A program made the translations under genes and the position numbers. 64,000 nucleotides of DNA from Cyanobacteria bacterium GSL.Bin1 (GTDB lineage: Bacteria > Cyanobacteriota > Cyanobacteriia > Cyanobacteriales > Rubidibacteraceae), in contig JAAANX010000093.1 in NCBI GenBank assembly GCA_009909085.1, positions 1 through 64,000 of the forward strand, in the 5' to 3' direction. Below, one piece after another: positions 37,317-45,939 of this stretch. Within the stretch, counting starts at the first letter, position 1, and every line of letters starts with the position of its first letter. Below the pieces are notes generated by a model. It ran no database searches. It saw only the letters and a list, made by a program, of their open reading frames with translations, and was not told where the DNA came from.

Positions 37317-38740
37317 AATAGTAAAATTAACATCAAAGCCATGATTCCAATTAGATGATCAAATGCCTCAATTTTATGGGACAATTTAATCGTTGATTTT
37401 TTAAAGAGAAAAAGATAGGCTAGCCAACCGAGAACAATGGTCAGGAGGGGTTTAATAATATTTTTGATCGTATACGCTTCGTAATAAAAAACATTGGCTG
37501 CCACTAGCCCACCCAACAAAACCACCATTGCTGACCAAAATCCCCATTTTAAGTTGCTTGTTTCGGATGTCGGTTGATGGGGTAAGAAGATGAATTTGGC
37601 AAAGGAAATGGCAGTGCCTAAAGCAGCAATATTCATCCCAATCACTTGCCAGGGTAAGAAATTTTTACTAGTTAAAACCTTCGCCCCAAAACCCGATAGG
37701 AGAGGAAAGCCAGAGATCGAGAAACTGGCAATCACCAAGGCAATCCAAATCTCAGTGCGAATCGGCTGCTGCTGTAAGGCTTTAAAGTTTCGACTCGGCA
37801 AACGCCCCGCAATTAAAAATAAAGCGGACTTCACTAACCCATGCGTGAGGGCATAAAACCCGCCCACTGCAGGGGCAGCCAGGACAAAACCCAACTGAGA
37901 AATGGTATGGAAGGCAAGCATCCGTTTGCTATCTTTTTCAAAAACGGCATAACCAACCCCGAGAAGGGCAGTGCCAACGCCGAAAAAACGGACAATGGGA
38001 TCGAGTTCCTCAATCATCAGCGCACAGCGCACCAGTGGAAATACCCCCGCTTTGACCACGACTCCTGACAGCATCGCGGAGACGGGCGTTTCCGATTCGG
38101 AATGCGTCAGGGGTAACCATAAGCCGGATACAAAAATGCCGCCTTTGACCAAAAGCCCGAGAAAAATCAGCGCGATCGCGTCGGGCGGCGATCCCTCCAA
38201 ACCGGCAAAACTAAAGGACTGATGGACTTGATAAACCAGTACTGCCCCCACCAAATAAAACAGCATGGCGGTATTACTGACAAAGAGATAGCGTAAGCCC
38301 ACCCAAACGGCGCGATCGCTGCGGGGATAGGCAATCAACAAAAAGGCAGCAATACTAATCACCTCTAAGGCAACATAGAGACTGATAAAATCAGCACAAA
38401 TAAACGTCGCATTGACGCTGCCATGCAGAATCACCAACTGCATAAAAAAGAACGCCGATTTCTCACTGGGCCAACAGTAAAAAATGACGGCAAGGGTAAC
38501 AATGGCATTGGTGAGAATGAAAAAGCTACTCAGTTGATCGGCAATTAAGGTAACGCCGAAACTGTCTAGTAACTGAATAACTAGCGGCGACGGTTCGAGG
38601 AATAAAAATGCTGCATAAACAGTTGATGCTAAAGCAACTCCCGCTGCTAGCCAACGTGATAATCTGGGAACGAGATAAATCACGAACCCAATAAAGAAAG
38701 ATAAAGCAATCCAAGCAATCGTAATTTCAGTCATCAGCAA
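37280..38740 (-). CDS. mrpD2: Mrp antiporter subunit D, second copy
   Basis: A 486-residue proton-conducting NuoM/NuoN-like subunit with about 14 helices. Helix residues typical of proton-translocating antiporter subunits are visible: Glu in LYVALEVISIAAFLLI, Lys in GLLVKGGIFVSGLWLPLTHS and in GVVVKAGVFPLVRCALM, His in ALTHGLVKSALFLIAG. It is a close paralogue of the gene at 38962-40416, which points to tandem duplication. Confidence 0.9.
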   Translation of the reverse strand: MLMTEITIAWIALSFFIGFVIYLVPRLSRWLAAGVALASTVYAAFLFLEPSPLVIQLLDSFGVTLIADQLSSFFILTNAIVTLAVIFYCWPSEKSAFFFMQLVILHGSVNATFICADFISLYVALEVISIAAFLLIAYPRSDRAVWVGLRYLFVSNTAMLFYLVGAVLVYQVHQSFSFAGLEGSPPDAIALIFLGLLVKGGIFVSGLWLPLTHSESETPVSAMLSGVVVKAGVFPLVRCALMIEELDPIVRFFGVGTALLGVGYAVFEKDSKRMLAFHTISQLGFVLAAPAVGGFYALTHGLVKSALFLIAGRLPSRNFKALQQQPIRTEIWIALVIASFSISGFPLLSGFGAKVLTSKNFLPWQVIGMNIAALGTAISFAKFIFLPHQPTSETSNLKWGFWSAMVVLLGGLVAANVFYYEAYTIKNIIKPLLTIVLGWLAYLFLFKKSTIKLSHKIEAFDHLIGIMALMLILLFWSLWTRSPILI

Positions 38741-38961
38741 CGTTTCTTCAAGTTTCCTGCGCTTACTACAGGGTTAGCTAGAGGAAAAAAAGGGACAAAT
38801 TTGCGGGTACGACAGGGAAAAATTAACAGGTACAATACTATAGGCATCACTATACTTTTTTGGGATTGAAAGACAATATTTGCCAATCATTTTTCTAATC
38901 AATCAGAATGAATTCTATACATGTTGTCTCTCATCGGTTGGAGACCAGACCAAGCTGAAAC

Positions 38962-40416
38962 TTATCGCACAAGAGGAGATTTCGTCCAGACACTCCAGAA
39001 AAGTAAAATTAACATCAAAGACATTCCCCCGACTAAATGATCAAATTTTTCAAAAATACGCGGTAGCTTGATCTCTATTTTTTTGAGTAGCAAAAGATAA
39101 GTCAGCCAGCCCAAAATAATAGTTGCCAGAGGTTTGACGATATTGCCAAGGGTGTAAGCTTCGTAGTAAAAGACATTGGCAGCAACTAAACCACCGAGTA
39201 AAAGCGCTATTGCCCCCCAAAAGCCAGGTTGTAATTGGCTTTTTTCTGGGGTGCTTTGATGGGGTAAAAAAATAAATTTGCTAAAGATAATGGCAGTCCC
39301 TAAAGCAGCAATATTCATGGCAATGACTTGCCAAGATAAAAGATTTTTACTCGTTAAAACTTTTGCCCCAAACCCCGATAGGAGAGGAAAGCCAGAGATG
39401 GAGAAACTGGCAATCACCAAAGCAATCCAAACTTGAGTCGGCATGGGCTGCTGCTGTAATTGTTTAAAATCGCGACTCGGTAGTATCCCCGCAATCAAAA
39501 ACAAAGCGGACTTCACTAAACCATGGGTCAAGGCATAAAAACCACTCACCACTGGCGCAGCCACGATAAAGCCCAACTGGGAAATGGTACTAAAGGCGAG
39601 AGTGCGCTTTGTATCTTTCTCAAAGATGGCATATACGACCCCTAGCAGGGCTGTACTCACTCCAAAGAAGCGAACAATGGGGTCGAGTTCCTCAATCATC
39701 AGCGCACAGCGGACGAGGGGAAATACCCCGGCTTTCACCACTACCCCCGATAACATGGCAGAGACGGGCGTTTCCGATTCGGAATGCGTCAGGGGTAACC
39801 ATAAGCCAGAGACGAAAATACCGCCTTTAACCAAAAGTCCTAGGAAAATGAGTGCAACGGCATCCGCCGGAGAACTCCCTAAGCCCTCAAAACTAAAGGA
39901 ATGATTGACTTGATAAACCAGTACTGCCCCGACTAGATAGAATAGCATCGCCGTATTGCTGATAAACAAGTAACGGAGGGCAACCCAAATTGTCTTGTCT
40001 CGGCGAGGGTAACTAATCAATAAAAAGGCAGCAATACTAATTACCTCTAACGCCACATAGAGACTAATAAAATCAGCACAAATAAAGGTGGCATTGACGC
40101 TACCATGCAAAATCACCAGCTGCATGAAAAAGAATGCCGATTTCCCACTTTGCCAACAGTAAAGAATGACAGCAAGAGTGACAATAGCATTAGTAAGGAT
40201 GAAGAAGCTACTCAGTTGATCGGCAATTAACGTTACCCCAAAACTATCCAATAGCTGAATTTTGACGGGTGAGGGTTCGAGTAATAGTAATGCTGCATAA
40301 ACTGCCGATGCACAAGCAACTCCCAGCGCTAGCCAGCGCGATAGTTTGGGGACGAGATAACTCACGAACCCAATAAAAAATGACAAAGCAATTAAAGCAA
40401 TTGTTAATTGTGTCAT
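38962..40416 (-). CDS. mrpD1: Mrp antiporter subunit D, first copy
   Basis: A 484-residue paralogue of the next gene, with the same motifs (LYVALEVISIAAFLLI, LVKGGIFVSGLWLPLTHSES, ALTHGLVKSALFLIAG). It overlaps mrpC by 4 bases (ATGA type), so both are translated together. A 221-base gap separates it from mrpD2, unlike the otherwise tight cluster. The two copies differ most near the N-terminus and in the last 100 residues. Confidence 0.9.
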   Translation of the reverse strand: MTQLTIALIALSFFIGFVSYLVPKLSRWLALGVACASAVYAALLLLEPSPVKIQLLDSFGVTLIADQLSSFFILTNAIVTLAVILYCWQSGKSAFFFMQLVILHGSVNATFICADFISLYVALEVISIAAFLLISYPRRDKTIWVALRYLFISNTAMLFYLVGAVLVYQVNHSFSFEGLGSSPADAVALIFLGLLVKGGIFVSGLWLPLTHSESETPVSAMLSGVVVKAGVFPLVRCALMIEELDPIVRFFGVSTALLGVVYAIFEKDTKRTLAFSTISQLGFIVAAPVVSGFYALTHGLVKSALFLIAGILPSRDFKQLQQQPMPTQVWIALVIASFSISGFPLLSGFGAKVLTSKNLLSWQVIAMNIAALGTAIIFSKFIFLPHQSTPEKSQLQPGFWGAIALLLGGLVAANVFYYEAYTLGNIVKPLATIILGWLTYLLLLKKIEIKLPRIFEKFDHLVGGMSLMLILLFWSVWTKSPLVR

Positions 40417-40748
40417 GGTTGATTATTTTCCTCAATCGCACTAGTTTCTAAAGTGGGGTTATCTTTGGCTAATTTCATCACTCCCACTAGCATCAAGGCT
40501 TGAATAGAAAAACCAATGACAATTGCCGTTAAAATCACTGCCTGGGGAACCGGATCCGCATAAGCCACTTTTTCAGTATTGGTGACAATTGGCGTAAACA
40601 AACCACTGCGGGACGAAACGAGGACATAGTAAGCAATCACTCCCGTACTCATAATGTCCATGGCAATAATCTTCATCACCAGATTTTTCTTAAAAATGAT
40701 GCCGAAAAAGCCACAAAAAACGGTGGCAAATACAAACGTTTCTAACAT
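40413..40748 (-). CDS. mrpC: Mrp antiporter subunit C (NuoK-like)
   Basis: A 111-residue NuoK-like subunit with three helices; DPVPQAVILTAIVIGFSIQAL is the MrpC signature. First gene of the C-D1-D2-E-F-G-A-B cluster, preceded by a 306-base gap that should hold the operon promoter. Confidence 0.9.
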   Translation of the reverse strand: MLETFVFATVFCGFFGIIFKKNLVMKIIAMDIMSTGVIAYYVLVSSRSGLFTPIVTNTEKVAYADPVPQAVILTAIVIGFSIQALMLVGVMKLAKDNPTLETSAIEENNQP

Positions 40749-41054
40749 ATTATTGGATTGTTAACTCGCTTTTTAAAAGGAATGACTGGTAATATAAAAA
40801 CCAATCACAAAAAGTTTTAAATTGACCTTGATCTAAAAACTACTCTTTGATTTAAAGAGTTGACGATCAAGAAGTTATTTTTCTTATTGTATACTAACAG
40901 CTGTCTGACTTATAAAAATCAGAACAGCTATTAGCGCAAAAGGTTGTCAGAACTCCTTTTAAGATGGAATTGCTCAATTTATCCTTAGTGATTTGCCTGT
41001 CAATAACGAATCACCAATGACGAATGACCACGGACAAATGAGTAACCTAATCAC
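40749..41054. other. Gap upstream of the mrp operon
   Basis: Contains the hairpin AGCTGTCTGA / TCAG-A-ACAGCT (40899-40929, one bulge) and six 7-base units at 41004-41045 (TAACGAA, TCACCAA, TGACGAA, TGACCAC, GGACAAA, TGAGTAA). It lies between the antiporter stop and the mrpC start, both minus strand. The hairpin lacks a U tract. No gene was seen. Confidence 0.55.
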
Positions 41055-42473
41055 TTAATTTCCTGCCGGTAAATCGGTTGCTTTGACGTCTTTTTCTTGT
41101 TCCTTAAAGGCCAAACGTAATAACGGTGGGGCAATAAAGGTGGTTAAAATCACCATAATAATAATCGCGGCTTGTAAGGGCTTATCTAAAATGCCGCTCG
41201 CCGCACCAATACCGGCAAACACTAACCCCACTTCACCACGAGGCACCATGCCAATGCCAATCGCCAACCGGTTGACTTTTTCTTGACCAAAAATCGACCA
41301 TCCCGTCATGACTTTGCCGATAATGGCAACGACAATTAAGAAAGCAGCAATAATTAACCCTTCACGATTCGCAGCACTGGTGGGATTAAGAACACTAAGA
41401 TCCACTCTTGCCCCGACCGAAACAAAGAAAATAGGAACTAAGATATCGGCAATGGGGATAATCTGTTGGTCTAATTCTTTCCGTTTATCGGTTTCATCTA
41501 ACACTAATCCGGCTGCGAACGCTCCTAAAATCGCTTCTAAATGAATCGCATTGGCGAGAAATGCCATGAAGAAGGCAAAGATTAAAGCGGGGATAACCAG
41601 ATTTCCTCGGGTTTGAAGTTTTTGCGCGATCGCGACAAAGCTTTTATTAAAAAACTTCCCTAAAAAGATTGACCCCAACAAGAAAGCGGTTGCACTGCCG
41701 ATTAAGTAAACTAAGTTGAGGACATCAACTTCTCCGGTTTTAGCCAGACTGGCAACAACGGCTAAAACAATAATCCCCAGTACATCATCAATTACTGCCG
41801 CACCGACAATAATTTGCCCTTCCGTGGACTTGAGTTGTCCTAACTCGGAAAGAACTTTGGAAGTAATGCCAATACTGGTTGCGGTTAACGCAGCACCCGC
41901 AAACACGGCAGGAATCGTGGGCATCCCGAAAATTAACATGAGTCCGGCGGTTCCGCCAATAAAGGGGGCGACAACCCCAACAACCGCGACAATCGCTGCC
42001 TTTGCCCCCACTTTTTGTAACTCTCGCAAATCCGATTCTAAACCGATTTCAAATAGGAGAATAATCACTCCCAACTCGGCTAAAACAGAAATGACTTCAC
42101 TTTGACTGGCAAATACTTCACTAATACTTTCCGGTTGCAAACCCGCAATTTGCTGCAAAATGCTAATGACTAGAGAATCACTGGCAACGGCACCAGTTTC
42201 GGGAAACACTAAGAGGTGTAGGGCAGAAATGCCGACGACAACCCCAGCGACTAATTCCCCTAAAACAGGTGGTAAATCAACAAGTTTCGATAATTCTCCG
42301 CCCAGTTTACTCGCGAGATAAATAAAGATCAGACTGAGTAAAACGCCGGCTAGAATGAGCGGTGCTGTATCAGGACTAGAGGAAGTTTCCTCAGAGGTTG
42401 TCGCCAACAAGGGCAGACCCGATTCAAAATTGAGGGATAAGCCCTCCTGAAAGATTGCTGGTAAAGATATCAT
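41055..42473 (-). CDS. NapA/CPA2-type cation:proton antiporter
   Basis: 472 residues with 12-13 hydrophobic helices. Typical CPA2 features are LPPVLGELVAGVVVG, LLFEIGLESDLRELQKVG, the acid-pair segment VGAAVIDDVLGIIVLA (the conserved Asp residues), and IFFVSVGARVDLS. It is close in character to cyanobacterial NhaS3/NapA sodium exporters. It lies 78 bases after bicA on the same strand, so the two are probably co-transcribed, and 306 bases before mrpC. Na+ specificity is inferred from family and context. Confidence 0.88.
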   Translation of the reverse strand: MISLPAIFQEGLSLNFESGLPLLATTSEETSSSPDTAPLILAGVLLSLIFIYLASKLGGELSKLVDLPPVLGELVAGVVVGISALHLLVFPETGAVASDSLVISILQQIAGLQPESISEVFASQSEVISVLAELGVIILLFEIGLESDLRELQKVGAKAAIVAVVGVVAPFIGGTAGLMLIFGMPTIPAVFAGAALTATSIGITSKVLSELGQLKSTEGQIIVGAAVIDDVLGIIVLAVVASLAKTGEVDVLNLVYLIGSATAFLLGSIFLGKFFNKSFVAIAQKLQTRGNLVIPALIFAFFMAFLANAIHLEAILGAFAAGLVLDETDKRKELDQQIIPIADILVPIFFVSVGARVDLSVLNPTSAANREGLIIAAFLIVVAIIGKVMTGWSIFGQEKVNRLAIGIGMVPRGEVGLVFAGIGAASGILDKPLQAAIIIMVILTTFIAPPLLRLAFKEQEKDVKATDLPAGN

Positions 42474-42551
42474 TGTTTTTTTTCCAAATAAACTGTTATT
42501 TCAATCAGAAAAGAAGAAAACTATTCGATTGATCCTCGAGGAGATAATGTT

Positions 42552-44246
42552 TTAGCCAATTTCTTGTGGAGGAAGCGTCTCAGTATTAAAATCAATTGTT
42601 CTTTCCTTCACATGATTGAGTGCTTCTCGCAAGGCAGATGTACGATTTGGCATGATGTTTTCAGCCGGAACTTTATCCATAATGCCGAGCTTTCTCAAGC
42701 GTTTTTCCGTTTGTCCACCGATGCCAACTAAGAACACTTCACGACCTTTTTCTAGGGCTTCATTAATCGCATTTTCTAAGGCAAAAGAAGAAGTTACTCC
42801 TAAAATCGGCACTTCTGATAAATCCAAAACCAACGCCTCATAACTGTTAATAAGGTTATGTTCGCGAGAAATGGCTTTTGCTACGCCAAAAATCATTGGA
42901 CCACTGAGATAGAAGAGTAAGACCCGACCATTGGCTTCTTCTAAGAGTCGTTTTTCTTCGGCATTAAGATTAATTTCCTCATCATCGTAAGTGATTGCTT
43001 TGACTTGATCCGCGCGATGATTGGATAAGCGTTCAATGGTGAGAATATTGGCAACAAAAACACCGACACCAACGGCAACAATTAAATCAACAAAAACAGT
43101 CAGGGCAACCACCCCATACATAATAAAAGCCGCTTTCGGGGAAATTTTGTGCGCGCGTTTGAGGAAACCCCAATCAACAATATCAAGCCCCACTTTAAAG
43201 GCGATACCTGCTAAAACTGCCATCGGAATGACAGTTAAATAAGTACTCAGTCCTAAGACAACCAGAAGTAAAAGAAAAGCCCGCGTTAAACCAGAAAGCG
43301 CAGTGCGTCCACCGGTTTGGATATTAGCCACGGTGCCCATGGTTGCCCCAGCACCGGCAATACCGCCGAACAAACCGGAAAATAAGTTACCCAAACCTTG
43401 ACCGATTAACTCTTTATTAGAATCGTGTTCCGTGCGAGTTAAGCTATCCGCCACTAGCGAGGTTAATAAGGCATCAATACAACCCAACATCGCTAATACT
43501 AAGGCATCCACTAACATGGTTTGCAGTTGGGGCGCACTAAAGGTGGGAACTTGCAAACTCGGGAAACCAACGCTAATTTCACCAATGCGACGCAGGTCGC
43601 TATTAGCAAAAAGGGTAATGGAAAGGATGGTTCCGACAATGAGGGCTAAAAGTTGCGGCGGTAAGTATTTCTTTAATTGACGAGGATAGAAGACAAGAAT
43701 GGCGACAGTTAAACCGGCGAGTAAGGTTTCGATGGGATTGATATTGCCAATGAGCAACGGTAGGTTTTGTACCGTACCAACTACCCCTCCTTTCGGACTG
43801 GCTTGTCCTAAGAAAGGGGCAATCTGCAAAATAATTAAGATCACCCCAATCCCTGACATAAAACCAGAAATCACCGTATAGGGCATGAGGGTGACATAGC
43901 GCCCTAACTTCAGTGCCCCAAAAATAATTTGGAACACCCCCGCCATCATGACAACAGTAAATGCCATGGCTAAGCCATTTTCCGGATTGGCAGCCGTCAG
44001 CGTGGCAATAACAGAAGTCATGACCACCGTCATCGGGCCTGTTGGTTCAGAAATTAAGGTCGGAGTTCCCCCAAAAAGGGCAGCAAAAAAGCCGACTAAA
44101 ATTGCCCCCCATAAGCCGGCAGATGCCCCAGCACCGGAAGCGACACCGAAGGTTAGTGCCATGGGTAAGGCAATAATTGCTGCGGTGATTCCCCCGAAGA
44201 TATCACCTTTGATATTTCTAAAGTGAATTCTGTTTGTTATTCTCAT
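42552..44246 (-). CDS. bicA: SulP-family Na+-dependent bicarbonate transporter (BicA-like)
   Basis: A 564-residue SulP transporter. The N-terminal RITNRIHFRNIKGDIFGG and the segments GGTPTLISEPTGPMTVVMT, TVISGFMSGIGVILI and DSLTRTEHDSNKELIGQGLG match the BicA group closely. A C-terminal STAS domain follows (YLSGPMIFGVAKAIS, LVLDLSEVPILGV). BicA imports HCO3- with Na+, a low-affinity, high-flux part of the CO2-concentrating mechanism. A set of half-site repeats about 210-255 bases upstream may be its operator. Confidence 0.93.
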   Translation of the reverse strand: MRITNRIHFRNIKGDIFGGITAAIIALPMALTFGVASGAGASAGLWGAILVGFFAALFGGTPTLISEPTGPMTVVMTSVIATLTAANPENGLAMAFTVVMMAGVFQIIFGALKLGRYVTLMPYTVISGFMSGIGVILIILQIAPFLGQASPKGGVVGTVQNLPLLIGNINPIETLLAGLTVAILVFYPRQLKKYLPPQLLALIVGTILSITLFANSDLRRIGEISVGFPSLQVPTFSAPQLQTMLVDALVLAMLGCIDALLTSLVADSLTRTEHDSNKELIGQGLGNLFSGLFGGIAGAGATMGTVANIQTGGRTALSGLTRAFLLLLVVLGLSTYLTVIPMAVLAGIAFKVGLDIVDWGFLKRAHKISPKAAFIMYGVVALTVFVDLIVAVGVGVFVANILTIERLSNHRADQVKAITYDDEEINLNAEEKRLLEEANGRVLLFYLSGPMIFGVAKAISREHNLINSYEALVLDLSEVPILGVTSSFALENAINEALEKGREVFLVGIGGQTEKRLRKLGIMDKVPAENIMPNRTSALREALNHVKERTIDFNTETLPPQEIG

Positions 44247-44801
44247 TGTTTATCATTCATTGGTCAATAAAGCAAAAAAAATGGTTAGTTTATCGTGTTT
44301 TTCAATCAATCGCACCTTTAAGGCACGAAATAAATAAGATATTAAAGCGGTGACTGAGTTAGAGATTACCTTGAGAAAGAAGCAAATTTTTGATTGGATT
44401 GAGTTTCACTACCCACCTGCCGGAGGATCACGACGTCATTCACCTCGATGATTGTCATAGACAAAAGTTTATGGTTTACTTTAAAATATAGTTTATTGTC
44501 TATAGAAAAGTAGTTTTACATGGTTATTGATAAAAAGCAAGCCGTTTGTACTTAAAAGTTACTAATCACTACTCAAATCTAGCCTTATTACGACTAAAAG
44601 TGCGTTTTAGAATGAAGTGTTGGATGCTACTTAGATCGCGTCAGTCAATGAAATTACCTAGACTAGAGAGGCAAAATGGGGGGATTGGGTGATGATGACG
44701 TTACTGTTGAACTAACAGCAATCAGAGAGTAGTTAAAACAAGCCCTTTCTGTTTTTTCGGATTGGGAATATACTTTCTTAGATAGGAAATCTCAAAACAA
44801 T
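44247..44801. other. Divergent regulatory region between bicA and the ABC permease
   Basis: 555 bases, AT-rich, with no coding frame I can support. It contains the half-site array described at 44452-44503. The rest shows nothing I can name. Confidence 0.5.
44452..44503. promoter_or_regulatory. Candidate LysR-type operator upstream of bicA
   Basis: TTGTC-ATA-GACAA (44452-44464) is a perfect 13-base palindrome. A third half-site is at 44496-44503, where TTGTCTAT is the exact inverse complement of ATAGACAA at 44457-44464. The AT-rich spacer of 31 bases and the half-site geometry resemble operators of LysR regulators of carbon uptake (CcmR/NdhR, CmpR). No regulator gene is in the window. Confidence 0.45.
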
Positions 44802-45827
44802 ATGTCCCGCGCTAGAGCCCTTCGTTATTACATTCTTGTCCGCTTACTGCTTGCCCCACTGATGTTATGGACAATTACTACCCTTGTTTTCCTGTTGTTA
44901 CGGGCAACTCCCGGTGATCCCGCCGATGCCATTTTAGGCGCAAGAGCACCAGAGGCTGCCAAAGAAGCGCTCCGAGAACAGCTTGGACTGAATCAGCCGC
45001 TATTATTGCAATATTTTGACTATTTAGGAGATTTATTACAGTTAGATTTAGGCAATTCTTTAACCAGCCGGGGATTACCGGTTTGGCAAGTGATTCAGGA
45101 TTATTTTCCCGCCACCGTCGAACTCTCCTTGTTTAGTATGACGATCGCGCTGTTGATTGGTTTAGGTGTGGGTATGATTGCTGCGGCTAAATCGGGCACG
45201 ATGATTGATGCCCTGGGACGTTTATTTGGGGTAGTCACTTACTCGCTGCCTTTATTTTGGGTGGGAATGCTTTTACAACTCGTGTTTTCCGTCCAACTGG
45301 GCTGGTTTCCCCTCGGCACTCGCTTTCCGATCAGTGAGCCCACCCCGTTCGATATGACTGGACTGTATACGATTGATAGTTTGCTACAAGGGAATTTAGG
45401 GCAATTTTTCACGGCATTGTATTATTTAGCACTACCGAGTTTTACCTTAGGCTTATTGCTCAGTGGCATTTTCGAGCGCATTGTCCGCGTTAACCTCAAA
45501 CAAACCCTGAAAGCCGATTACGTGGAAGCAGCGAGAGCAAGAGGGTTATCAGAACGACGGATTTTATTCGCTCATGCCTTGCGTAATGCCATGATTCCAG
45601 TGATTACTGTGTTAGGCTTAACCTTTGCGGCGCTTCTCAGCGGAGCAGTATTGACAGAAGTTACCTTTTCTTGGCCCGGATTAGGCAATCGGTTATATGA
45701 GGCAATTTCCTTGCGAGATTACCCGACAGTGCAAGGAATTATGGTCTTTTTCGGCGCGATCGTTGTTTTAGCGAGTATTCTAATTGACATTATTAACGCC
45801 TACATTGATCCTCGAATTCGGTATTGA
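44802..45827 (+). CDS. ABC transporter permease (dipeptide/oligopeptide DppB type)
   Basis: 341 residues with six helices. The N-terminal helix has LLRATPGDPADAILG, typical of DppB/OppB. The EAA loop contacting the ATPase is VEAARARGLSERRILFAHALRNAMIPV. DppC, ATPase and binding-protein genes are not next to it, which is common for cyanobacteria where such genes are scattered. Substrate is unknown, probably peptides or a related ligand. Confidence 0.9.
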   Translation: MSRARALRYYILVRLLLAPLMLWTITTLVFLLLRATPGDPADAILGARAPEAAKEALREQLGLNQPLLLQYFDYLGDLLQLDLGNSLTSRGLPVWQVIQDYFPATVELSLFSMTIALLIGLGVGMIAAAKSGTMIDALGRLFGVVTYSLPLFWVGMLLQLVFSVQLGWFPLGTRFPISEPTPFDMTGLYTIDSLLQGNLGQFFTALYYLALPSFTLGLLLSGIFERIVRVNLKQTLKADYVEAARARGLSERRILFAHALRNAMIPVITVLGLTFAALLSGAVLTEVTFSWPGLGNRLYEAISLRDYPTVQGIMVFFGAIVVLASILIDIINAYIDPRIRY

Positions 45828-45911
45828 GAACTATAACCAGCGATAGTAGGAGATAGAAAAATCAATCTTCTAGTATGTTGTCGATCAGCTGATCGATATT
45901 TATTATTAATT

Positions 45912-45939
45912 ATTCATTGTTAATGATTCATTGTTAAAC
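45912..45939. repeat. 14-base direct repeat before the GH13 gene
   Basis: ATTCATTGTTAATG (45912-45925) is followed directly by ATTCATTGTTAAAC (45926-45939). A possible TTG start (45931) falls within the second copy and a GTG start (45940) follows it. Confidence 0.6.

Noticed and set aside
41083-44226. Series of plus-strand frames opposite the antiporter and bicA
   Set aside because: They are antisense shadows of membrane-protein genes, with Thr/Ala/Pro/Lys-rich low-complexity translations and no start signals.
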